From contig DOPG01000265.1 in assembly GCA_003513555.1 (NCBI GenBank), positions 1 to 12,514 of the forward strand: DNA of 12,514 nt, given 5' to 3'. The translations under genes and the position numbers were made by a program. Below are positions 5,627 through 12,514 of this stretch, piece by piece. The notes below the pieces were generated by a model. That model was given only the letters and a program-made list of their open reading frames with translations, was not told where the DNA came from and did no database searches. The first letter of the stretch is position 1, and the number at the start of each line of letters is the position of its first letter. Origin of the DNA: Rhodopirellula sp. (GTDB lineage: Bacteria; Planctomycetota; Planctomycetia; Pirellulales; Pirellulaceae).

Positions 5627-7042
5627 TCAGCTCAGTAGTTCGTTGATCACCTGACCGCCAAATTGGCTGAGTTGTTTGAAACGGCCCGCGTGATAAAAGG
5701 TCAAACGATTGTCATCGAGCCCCAGTAAATGCAAGAGTGTGACGTGAACATCTCGTATGTGGTGCGCGCACTCGACCGCTTTTCCGCCAATTTCGTCTGT
5801 CGCTCCAATGGTGTGCCCCGGCTTGGTGCCACCACCGGCAAACCACATCGCCATAGCATTGGCGTTGTGATCTCTGCCGTATGCTTTGCCGCCACTTCGT
5901 TGCCCATTATCCGGAGTACGACCAAATTCACCGCAGCAAACCACAAGAGTATCCTTCAACAGTCCGCGCTGCTTCAGATCTTTCAGTAGGGCAGCGATCG
6001 GCTTGTCCACCGCTTTGATGAGTGAGCCATGAGCGCGATAGATGTAGTCGTGGCTATCCCAATTTCCCGAATAGACTTGCACAAAGCGTACGCCCTTTTC
6101 GATCAAACGCCGGGCTAAAAGGCACTTGCGTCCAAAGGTTTCTGTTTTTGGCTGATCGATGCCGTACATCTGCAACGTTGACGCTGACTCAGTATTCAGT
6201 TCCAAGACATCGGGGACTTCGCTCTGCATTCTGTACGCGAGTTCGTACGAGTTGAGGCGTGCGTCAAGTTCGCTTCGCCCCGGTCGTGCTGCTAGATGTT
6301 CCCGATTCAGGGATGCAAGCAGGTCAAGATTCTTGCGTTGCCGGTCCCGGGTGATACGGGTGGGCGGATTCAGGTCAAGGATTGGGCTTCCAGCGGCCCT
6401 TAATGGCGTGCCCTGGTATTCTGCTGGGAAAAATCCATTGCTCCAGTTTGATGCACCCCCCTGCGGGTAGCTGGTGCGGGGTAAGACGACAAATCCAGGC
6501 AGGTTTTTGTTCTCGCTGCCGAGTCCATAGGTGACCCATGCGCCAAGTGCAGGATCGCCACCAAAGCGGTTGCCGGTGTTCACATGGTAGCATGCGGTGG
6601 GATGGTTGACCGATTCCACATAAGCGCCGCGATAAAAGCATATATCGTCAACGCACGTTTGTAGGTGTTCGAATTCTGTGCTGATATCGGCGCCGCACTT
6701 CCCCGCGCGTTTAAACTCGAATGGACTTTTCACGAAGTAACGTTTGCCCGAGGACATGGCACTCTGTTCTTTGCCTGACCGGGTAAATTCCTGCAAGTGG
6801 CGATCGTTTAACTCTGGCTTGGGATCAAACGTATCCAGATGAGACGGGCCACCCTCCATCATCAGAAAAATACATCGCTTCGCGCGCGGCGGATGGTGCG
6901 TCTTTGATTGCGGGAGTGCCTCTGATTCATCAGCGTTTAGCAGAGACGCGAGGGCAAGCGAGCCTACCCCCGCTCCAAACTGGTACAGTGCCTCTCTGCG
7001 CGTGGGAACAGCGAGGGAATGTCTGGTGTTTGAGGTCTGCAT
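5627..7042 (-). CDS. DUF1501 family protein, Tat-exported
   Basis: DUF1501 proteins have an alkaline phosphatase/sulfatase-like fold; their substrates are unknown. This one has 471 residues, a normal length. A twin-arginine signal opens it: PTRREALYQF with RR at 15-16, then a hydrophobic stretch to about residue 36. Expected metal-site motifs of the fold follow: GGPSHLDTFDPKP at 64-76, then NWDSHDYIYRAH, then GEFGRTPDNG with GRDHN shortly after. The C-terminal region with H-H-I-R-D-V-H and LLGLD is also typical. Export would therefore be in folded form, possibly with its metals, through the Tat system whose pore genes lie about 2.3 kb away. The start is ATG 7042, 75 bp after the PSD1 stop. 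DUF1501 next to PSD1 is the standard planctomycete pairing. Family membership is secure; the reaction is unknown. Confidence 0.97.
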   Translation of the reverse strand: MQTSNTRHSLAVPTRREALYQFGAGVGSLALASLLNADESEALPQSKTHHPPRAKRCIFLMMEGGPSHLDTFDPKPELNDRHLQEFTRSGKEQSAMSSGKRYFVKSPFEFKRAGKCGADISTEFEHLQTCVDDICFYRGAYVESVNHPTACYHVNTGNRFGGDPALGAWVTYGLGSENKNLPGFVVLPRTSYPQGGASNWSNGFFPAEYQGTPLRAAGSPILDLNPPTRITRDRQRKNLDLLASLNREHLAARPGRSELDARLNSYELAYRMQSEVPDVLELNTESASTLQMYGIDQPKTETFGRKCLLARRLIEKGVRFVQVYSGNWDSHDYIYRAHGSLIKAVDKPIAALLKDLKQRGLLKDTLVVCCGEFGRTPDNGQRSGGKAYGRDHNANAMAMWFAGGGTKPGHTIGATDEIGGKAVECAHHIRDVHVTLLHLLGLDDNRLTFYHAGRFKQLSQFGGQVINELLS

Positions 7043-7117
7043 GTGCTGTGATCTTGGGAATGCAAAAGGGTGGCGGGCTTCGGAGTTGTGAGTTCTTGGC
7101 AGCAGCGGGTAATTGAA

Positions 7118-10072
7118 TCAGTCAAGATACGCGAATTCATTCAGGTTCAGCAGGACAAGACAGACTTGTGCCAGCCCTCGAGTGCGGGCATCGGTTTGGT
7201 GTGGTTGGAGATCAGGCACATAGGTTTCGTATGCTGGCATGTGCTCGACGAACTCGTAGGGTTCACCAGTTTTTTCGGCCATCACTGTGCGTACGGTACT
7301 GGAAGGATAGTTTGTTGGTTGGTGTTGCAGGTGCTCCTCTGCGATGGTGCATTGTTTCCAGTGATCCAAGCATTTTTGCAACTCCGTGTCGGTTGGGGGC
7401 CGGCCCAACGAACGCACAAAAGCACTGCGGATGACAGTCTTGTCTGTTCCTTTCTCAGAAAGCAGGCTGGCGGCAAAGGCTAGTGACCTGTCTTGGATCT
7501 CCTCGGCGTTCATCAATGTCAAAGCCTGAGGCGCGACTGTTGAAGTTTGTCGCAGTTCGCACGATTTGTCAGGGCCTGGCTGGTTGAAAAGTTCCATGAA
7601 TGGATCTCGAAGACCTCTGATCTTTTCCGCGTAAATGGTGCGACGGTTGCGCTGACGCGGAAGTGGGTCCGGTTCATAGACGGATGCCGTGCCACCCATG
7701 ATTTGCCGTGGTTGCATCGCAACCTCCAAATTGATGTCGGGATGGCAGGGAACGCCGCCCACTGCGGGATTCAACTCGCCACTGGCAACAAGCATGGCGT
7801 CTCGAAATTCTTCTGCGGTGAGACGCCGTGGAGGAAAACTCGCCAAGAACCGGTTGTTGGGATCCTTTTCAATCGCAATCGATTGATTTGGATGCCGCGA
7901 GGTTCTGCGATATGTCCTGGACGTCAGTAACAAACGGTTCAGTTCTTTCACAGACCAGTTGTGATTGATGAACCAGTGAGCGAGGAAATCGAGCAGTTCC
8001 GGGTGCGACGGTTTGTTTCCGGTGCTACCAAGGTTGTTGGGATTTCCCGCAATGCCCTTTCCAAAATGCCAAGCCCAGACACGATTGACCATCACTCTGG
8101 CCGTTAATGGGTTGTCGCGTGATGTGATCCAGTTTGCCAATGCCAGACGCCGTGCGCCCTGCTCGGCAGGAAATGCAGTGGGCTGCATTTCTCCAAGATG
8201 TTCTGCTGCACTCAGGCCGCCTGGTGTAACCGAGGGGCCCGCAGAGTAGGCATCGCCACCTAATAAGATGGTGTCAGTTTCTAGGGTTCCGATTTTCCAT
8301 GGTGTGGCGGGCACGCGTATGCGTGAGTTGACCGATTTTCTTTCAATTGTGTTACCGGTGTAAACGGTAAGAGCAATTGGCTGTGTCTTGTCGCGCTCAA
8401 GGTTATGTCGCGCGATGTTCTTCTTGATCCGCGCAAGAGAGTTTTCATCGCCCGGGTCGAGACCGTTGTTGCCGACTTGCGCTTCTCCCGTTTCGGCCTG
8501 CTTCCGTTCGGAGATTTTATTCTGCAATTTATCTCGCTGTTTCGCATATGCCGCGATTTTGTTGTTGAGCCAGTCGGTGTTGGCCGCGAAGCCGGATTGA
8601 TTCTCGGAGGGGAGAAACGGCGTGTCCTTTTCTGCAAATTGAGTGGTTGAGAAAACTGCCATCATGCGGTAGTAATCTCGTGTTGGTATCGGATCAAACT
8701 TGTGGTCATGGCATTTGGCGCATTGAAGCGCATGACCAAGGAAGGTTTGTCCAACCGAGTCGGTCACATCATCGAGCCACTGCTGACGCGTGATTCGGAA
8801 TACACTCATGCCGGTCTGTTCCCATGGACCCATTCTCAGAAATCCGGTGGCGATCCGATGGTCGATTGAGTTCGGGTTCAACTCGTCGCCCGCGATCTGC
8901 TCCCGCACAAACGCGGAGTAAGGTTTGTCCTGATTGAAAGATCGGATTACATAATCTCGGTAACGCCATGCGTTGGGACGTGAGTAGTCATTTGCGAAAC
9001 CTGCAGTGTCGGCGTATCGCGCGACATCGAGCCAATGCTGGGCAAATTTTTCTCCGTATTGTGGCAAGCTCATCAATTCTGTCACCAACGTTTCGACCGC
9101 CACATCAGGGTTCACCTGATACGCGGTTGCGAAATTGCTGGTGTTTGGCCAGGTAGGTTGCGACGCCGGTGGCAAGCCCGTCAAATTAAACGCCAATCGT
9201 CTGGCTAACTCGCGGGCCGGCGCAGGAGGCGCAGCGGGAATTTCAAGCTGGCGAAGTTTCCGGTCGATAAACCAGTCAACCGGATGAACGTCAGCAGGCG
9301 GTTCAACGACCTTGAGTGGTTTGTAAGCCCATAGCCCAGAGGTGTCGTACCTCCGGTTGCTCCAATCCTCGGTCAGGCCACCAGAAGTCTGGACCGTTTT
9401 ACCCTTGGCATATTCCTTCTGTATTTGCAGAACCACATCCTCGCTTGGCCACGGAGCTCCCAGGTCGATCCATTCGCGAATCCAATTGGATTCCTCGCTG
9501 GTCAAGCGTTCTGACTCTTTCGGGGGCATTTCGTAGCCTTCTTCCTTTCGCGTTGTTACCACGTACAGGAAACTATCGCGACCTGATTCAGGGATCAGTA
9601 CCTCCTCTCCGAATGAATCTCCCCCACTGAGCATTGCGGCGCGAGTACGCATGTCAAAGTTGCCGCCTAACTCGTCCGGATCAGCGCCATGGCAGGCGAC
9701 GCACTTGTCGAGGAAGACGCGTTTCAGGTGCAACGCGAAAAGTTTCTCGCCTTCTGTAAAGTTTTCGCCTTTAGCGTGAAGGGGGGTGTTGAGCGGTGAG
9801 GAGAGAACCGCGGTACTCAGGACAAGGATTCGAATGAAGAGGGTTGCCGCTAGGTGTGTACTACATTTCGGCACGTGAGTCACTGAGAAAAACCTGTGTT
9901 TTGGTGGCGTAATTGGGGCCCTCACGATGATACCACAATATGTTGCTGACTTGAAGATTGAACACGCTTTGACGGTGTAGACCCTGGGGTGTCGGCGGAG
10001 AAGTAATGGTTGTTCTGCCGGCCTCGAATCCTCGAACTCTTTAGTTGGAAGCGTGTTGGTTCGTTGTTGCAT
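7118..10072 (-). CDS. PSD1 planctomycete cytochrome c protein (PSCyt1-DUF1549-DUF1553)
   Basis: The open frame has 984 residues. A hydrophobic segment near 74-92 looks like a signal peptide. The PSCyt1 heme domain follows with CVACH at 124-128. DUF1549 spans about 265-475 and contains CAKCHDHKFDPI at 451-462. A charged, probably coiled linker covers about 500-560. DUF1553 occupies the rest, with NPLTARVMVNRVW at 654-666, RQTSTVAPQALTLMN at 841-855 and the usual NEFAYLD end. Such proteins are thought to be exported heme proteins, with unknown substrates. ATG 10072 directly abuts the TAA of the upstream FAD gene (TAAATG). However, the first 63 residues are arginine-rich and unlike the family. 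GTG 9883 would place the signal peptide at the N-terminus and is a serious alternative start. PSD1 is co-directional with DUF1501, its common partner. Confidence 0.95.
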   Translation of the reverse strand: MQQRTNTLPTKEFEDSRPAEQPLLLRRHPRVYTVKACSIFKSATYCGIIVRAPITPPKHRFFSVTHVPKCSTHLAATLFIRILVLSTAVLSSPLNTPLHAKGENFTEGEKLFALHLKRVFLDKCVACHGADPDELGGNFDMRTRAAMLSGGDSFGEEVLIPESGRDSFLYVVTTRKEEGYEMPPKESERLTSEESNWIREWIDLGAPWPSEDVVLQIQKEYAKGKTVQTSGGLTEDWSNRRYDTSGLWAYKPLKVVEPPADVHPVDWFIDRKLRQLEIPAAPPAPARELARRLAFNLTGLPPASQPTWPNTSNFATAYQVNPDVAVETLVTELMSLPQYGEKFAQHWLDVARYADTAGFANDYSRPNAWRYRDYVIRSFNQDKPYSAFVREQIAGDELNPNSIDHRIATGFLRMGPWEQTGMSVFRITRQQWLDDVTDSVGQTFLGHALQCAKCHDHKFDPIPTRDYYRMMAVFSTTQFAEKDTPFLPSENQSGFAANTDWLNNKIAAYAKQRDKLQNKISERKQAETGEAQVGNNGLDPGDENSLARIKKNIARHNLERDKTQPIALTVYTGNTIERKSVNSRIRVPATPWKIGTLETDTILLGGDAYSAGPSVTPGGLSAAEHLGEMQPTAFPAEQGARRLALANWITSRDNPLTARVMVNRVWAWHFGKGIAGNPNNLGSTGNKPSHPELLDFLAHWFINHNWSVKELNRLLLTSRTYRRTSRHPNQSIAIEKDPNNRFLASFPPRRLTAEEFRDAMLVASGELNPAVGGVPCHPDINLEVAMQPRQIMGGTASVYEPDPLPRQRNRRTIYAEKIRGLRDPFMELFNQPGPDKSCELRQTSTVAPQALTLMNAEEIQDRSLAFAASLLSEKGTDKTVIRSAFVRSLGRPPTDTELQKCLDHWKQCTIAEEHLQHQPTNYPSSTVRTVMAEKTGEPYEFVEHMPAYETYVPDLQPHQTDARTRGLAQVCLVLLNLNEFAYLD
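9927..9955 (-). promoter_or_regulatory. Weak internal promoter candidate before PSD1 signal peptide
   Basis: On the minus strand TTCAAG (3 of 6 to consensus) is followed after 17 bp by TATCAT (9932-9927, 5 of 6). A start near 9920 would give about a 37-nt leader to GTG 9883. This fits the alternative PSD1 start, but the -35 is poor and the site may be chance. Confidence 0.2.
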
Positions 10073-12211
10073 TTAGCGTCTGTTTGGAGGTGACGTTTCA
10101 GCGGTTGGCACAAGCCGCGCGCCGTCCAGGATGACATAGCCATTGGTGTCCGCGTTATCAATCACAACGTTAACAACACCAGGCTTAAGTTTGAACGTTC
10201 CGAGTGTCCCAAACGGAGCTTCATTGGGTGGTTCTCGCTGGTTGACCAGAATCTTCTGAACGCTGCCTCCTGTGTGCAAGGTGACGGGAACATTGGTTGC
10301 TCGATTGGAGTGGGCGGTCCAAGCGAGTTGCAAGTGGTAGTTACCGGGTTGGGTAACTTTGAAGGAATACTTGGCGGTTTGGCTTCCCTTCCCAGCGTTG
10401 CTGTCGTGACGGTAATGAGAGCCTAGAAATGGCCCGTTTGACTGGCTCACGGAATCGAAGCCGTCCCGCTCAGACTGGTTGTCATCGATCACCATACCGG
10501 CAAAGGATTTGAGTTTTCTGCTCAACGGTGACACGTTCACGGCCTTTGTCCACGTGAGAACTTGATCGTCTTGCAGGAGTTGCTTTCTAAGTTTTGCGTA
10601 GTCAATTTTCTGAACAGAGGTGTTGTCACGGATTGCGTGAACCGCTGCGGTGGCTGACGTCTGTCCCAGCACCATATAGACCGGTTCCATGCGAATCGAG
10701 CCGAATGCAATGTGGGAGGCACTTAAACAGACCGGTACCAGAAGATTGGTGCACTCAGCTTCTTTGGGTGTCAGTGAACCGTACTCAATACCGTAAGGCG
10801 AGAAGCCTCCGACCTGCACGTCTCCCTCATTTTGAACATGGCCGTTTTGATCGACATAGCGTTGGACATGATGGGAGTCCATGGTATAGGCTGCGAGTCC
10901 GACAGTTCTGTCGGCTATGACATCGCCCTGACAGTGCTTTTGTGTCATTACCTTTGCGCCAATCATTCGACGTGCTTCTCGAACGTACAATTGGCGTTGC
11001 CATCCATCAGGCTGTGAGAACTCATCCCGGCATGGGCCCCACTTTGAGACCTGCTGTCTCATGGATGATGGAACGCGTGGATGGTTGGCAAGTGTCCATA
11101 GCAAACCCTTTTGATAGGAAAGGTGGTCTGCAATGATTTGCTCACGCTGTTCATACGTAGCTTCAGGGTACTGATAGCTCTGGCCGATGAAATCTGTTGA
11201 CACGCCTCGGTTGTTGTTGATGTCCGTCTTACGATTGGGCATCAGCGAAAACGACCACGGTAGTACACGCGCGCCGGCTTCGAAGTTCCGGAGCAGGAGT
11301 TCATAGTCGTTTTCGTCGTAATCCGCGGGTTTTAGGATTTGCATGCGGTTGGAAGGGTGGTCGGTCAAGCACATGCGAAAACAGAATGCCTGTACCCGGT
11401 GGTCGCCGCTCTGTTCGGAGCCCGGTCCTTTGGGGTCGATGCCGGGCAGCAGACCGCTATTGGGATCGCCGGGGACTCGGTAGGGATCCACGCCGGAGTG
11501 CAGTTGATGATGCAGTGCTCGCTTTGTCTGGACTCCGTTGAGTGACTCGTCGTAGGTTTGGGAACTTTCCCGGCCAACCATGTATGATACGCCCGCTCCG
11601 GCTAATAGGTCTCCCTCATAGGTAGCATCGATGAAACAGCGGCCGCGATACTCTTTGTGGTCTTTGGTGATGAGGGTCGCGATCTTTGCCCCTCGCATGA
11701 CAACGCCTTTGATACGGTTTGTTCCGTCGGCGAGCGGCGTGCGATCGAGTCGCGCGTTTCGAATCACCACGATTTCATGTTCGTCGACCAGATCCTGCAT
11801 GATCTTCAGTGCCGCGGATGGCTCGAATGTCCACATGGTGTCTTCCCCTGCAGTGGTGCGACTTTGCCCTCCGCTTCGATAGGACGCTTTCGTCTCCCAA
11901 TTCCAGTTGGCGTCTTCAGCGTAATGTTTACGTACTCGTTGATAGAACTCTCGCGAGATGCCGCCGATCGCGGCCTTGTTTCCGATGTCGGTTTGCCCGA
12001 GTCCGGTCGTGGTTAAGCCTCCGATGCGCGAGGAAGGTTCGAGCACGATCACGGTTGCTCCCATGCGTTTGGCTTGAACGGCGGCCACGATCCCGGCTGA
12101 TGTCCCGCCGTAAATGACGAGATCGTAGATGTGTGGTTGTGCAGATCTACATGCGGAGGGGAACAGGGTTGCGCTCAAGATCGCAGCCAGAAACACTTGT
12201 GGTTTTAGCAT
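10073..12211 (-). CDS. Exported FAD-dependent oxidoreductase with C-terminal golvesin/xanthan-lyase-type domain
   Basis: This 712-residue protein begins with a Sec-type signal (MLKPQVFLAAILSATLF and on, cleavage around residues 20-25). The FAD_oxidored-type Rossmann start follows at once: DLVIYGGTSAGIVAAVQA at about 30-47, then VIVLEPSSRIGG near 54-65. A second FAD contact is suggested by the R-C-F-I-D-A-T-Y-E-G-D-L segment in the middle. From about 573 to 702 it carries a beta-rich domain of the golvesin/Xly carbohydrate-binding-like type, starting VIDDNQ and ending VILDGARLVP. Oxidoreductases of this family often carry xanthan-lyase names in databases, but lyase activity is not shown here. 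ATG 12211 was chosen for the signal peptide; TTG 12235 would add 8 residues. It is the first gene of the cluster, and its stop directly abuts the next start codon. Substrate is unknown; an extracellular glycan is a guess. Confidence 0.94.
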   Translation of the reverse strand: MLKPQVFLAAILSATLFPSACRSAQPHIYDLVIYGGTSAGIVAAVQAKRMGATVIVLEPSSRIGGLTTTGLGQTDIGNKAAIGGISREFYQRVRKHYAEDANWNWETKASYRSGGQSRTTAGEDTMWTFEPSAALKIMQDLVDEHEIVVIRNARLDRTPLADGTNRIKGVVMRGAKIATLITKDHKEYRGRCFIDATYEGDLLAGAGVSYMVGRESSQTYDESLNGVQTKRALHHQLHSGVDPYRVPGDPNSGLLPGIDPKGPGSEQSGDHRVQAFCFRMCLTDHPSNRMQILKPADYDENDYELLLRNFEAGARVLPWSFSLMPNRKTDINNNRGVSTDFIGQSYQYPEATYEQREQIIADHLSYQKGLLWTLANHPRVPSSMRQQVSKWGPCRDEFSQPDGWQRQLYVREARRMIGAKVMTQKHCQGDVIADRTVGLAAYTMDSHHVQRYVDQNGHVQNEGDVQVGGFSPYGIEYGSLTPKEAECTNLLVPVCLSASHIAFGSIRMEPVYMVLGQTSATAAVHAIRDNTSVQKIDYAKLRKQLLQDDQVLTWTKAVNVSPLSRKLKSFAGMVIDDNQSERDGFDSVSQSNGPFLGSHYRHDSNAGKGSQTAKYSFKVTQPGNYHLQLAWTAHSNRATNVPVTLHTGGSVQKILVNQREPPNEAPFGTLGTFKLKPGVVNVVIDNADTNGYVILDGARLVPTAETSPPNRR

Positions 12212-12255
12212 CGTCACAGCCTGTTGTTGGGCCAAGGATGAAAGCGTGGGGAAGC

Positions 12256-12285
12256 AGGCAAGCGTGTTGTTGCACGTCCTTGCCT
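12256..12285. repeat. Strong hairpin in the leader of the four-gene cluster
   Basis: AGGCAAG pairs with CTTGCCT (7 bp) and CGTG with CACG (4 bp), separated by a 2-nt bulge and closed by a 6-nt loop. In the minus-strand transcript it ends 44 nt before ATG 12211 and 20 nt before the possible TTG start at 12235. No U-tract follows in either direction, so a regulatory or stabilising leader structure is likelier than a terminator. Confidence 0.5.
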
Positions 12286-12441
12286 GGCGTGGTCGAACTT
12301 GTAAGGTGCCAGTGAGCGCTGAGTTTCCCGTGACTACCTGTTGGCTAAAGATTCGAAAGATTATCTGGGATTAAGAATGGGGCTTAAATGTTTCCGATTT
12401 CCGCAGGTAAAATAGGGAAACCAGTGTCTTGTTACCTCTGA

Positions 12442-12447
12442 ATTATA
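12442..12447 (-). promoter_or_regulatory. Candidate -10 element of the four-gene cluster
   Basis: A perfect TATAAT on the minus strand. The hexamer 17 bp upstream is C-rich and does not resemble TTGACA, so activation by another factor or chance must be considered. Transcription would start near 12435, about 225 nt before ATG 12211. Confidence 0.3.
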
Positions 12448-12514
12448 CGGCTCGAAGGTTGTCGGGGGGATGGTGATTGCGTGATCGCCGTTGGGGGGGC
12501 AACGATCGATTGAA

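Larger units (their letters stand above)
12212..12514 (-). other. Upstream region and leader of the FAD-PSD1-DUF1501-UbiA cluster
   Basis: This is about 300 bp with no gene on either strand that I would support. It holds a perfect TATAAT and a strong hairpin, annotated separately. A leader of more than 200 nt is implied if TATAAT is the real -10. Confidence 0.5.

Noticed and set aside
10072..10073. Fusion of the FAD enzyme and PSD1 genes
   Set aside because: The TAA stop and the ATG are adjacent but the genes are clearly separate; each has a complete domain set.

Overview
The window looks like chromosomal DNA from a planctomycete, most likely a member of the Pirellulaceae (Rhodopirellula-type). 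The main reason is the pairing of a PSD1-type cytochrome c protein (DUF1549/DUF1553) with a Tat-exported DUF1501 protein, a gene pair strongly expanded in that phylum. Weak or absent Shine-Dalgarno sites before most genes and long intergenic stretches fit this. The assignment is inferred from gene content, not from a marker gene.

Layout. (1) 1-2467, minus strand: a ferrous-iron uptake pair, feoA then feoB. feoB runs off the left edge and lacks its last few dozen codons. A good sigma70-like promoter and a 15-bp palindrome with 7-1-7 geometry lie just upstream of feoA. (2) 2705-3368, plus strand: a divergent promoter, a hairpin-rich leader of about 145 nt, and two tandem TatA-family genes only 2 bp apart. 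(3) 3369-3866: a 498-bp gap between convergent genes, filled with inverted repeats, including a 114-bp imperfect inverted repeat and a repeated hairpin motif. (4) 3867-4061, minus strand: a 64-residue cysteine-containing lipoprotein with a strong Shine-Dalgarno site, followed by a 649-bp gap. (5) 4711-12211, minus strand: a four-gene cluster read right to left. It encodes an exported FAD-dependent oxidoreductase with a C-terminal golvesin/xanthan-lyase-type domain, a PSD1 cytochrome c protein, a DUF1501 protein with a twin-arginine signal, and a UbiA-family membrane prenyltransferase.

How the parts may work together. FeoA and FeoB import Fe2+. The TatA-type proteins form export pores for folded proteins, and the DUF1501 protein carries a Tat signal. 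The FAD enzyme and PSD1 are both predicted to be exported, so a flavoprotein-to-heme redox relay outside the cytoplasm acting on a polymer or glycan is conceivable. The place of UbiA, which would make a prenylated membrane lipid (quinone- or carotenoid-like), in the same cluster is the most unusual part. Spacing and shared strand support a four-gene operon, but its function is inference. No tRNA, rRNA, CRISPR array or insertion sequence was recognised.
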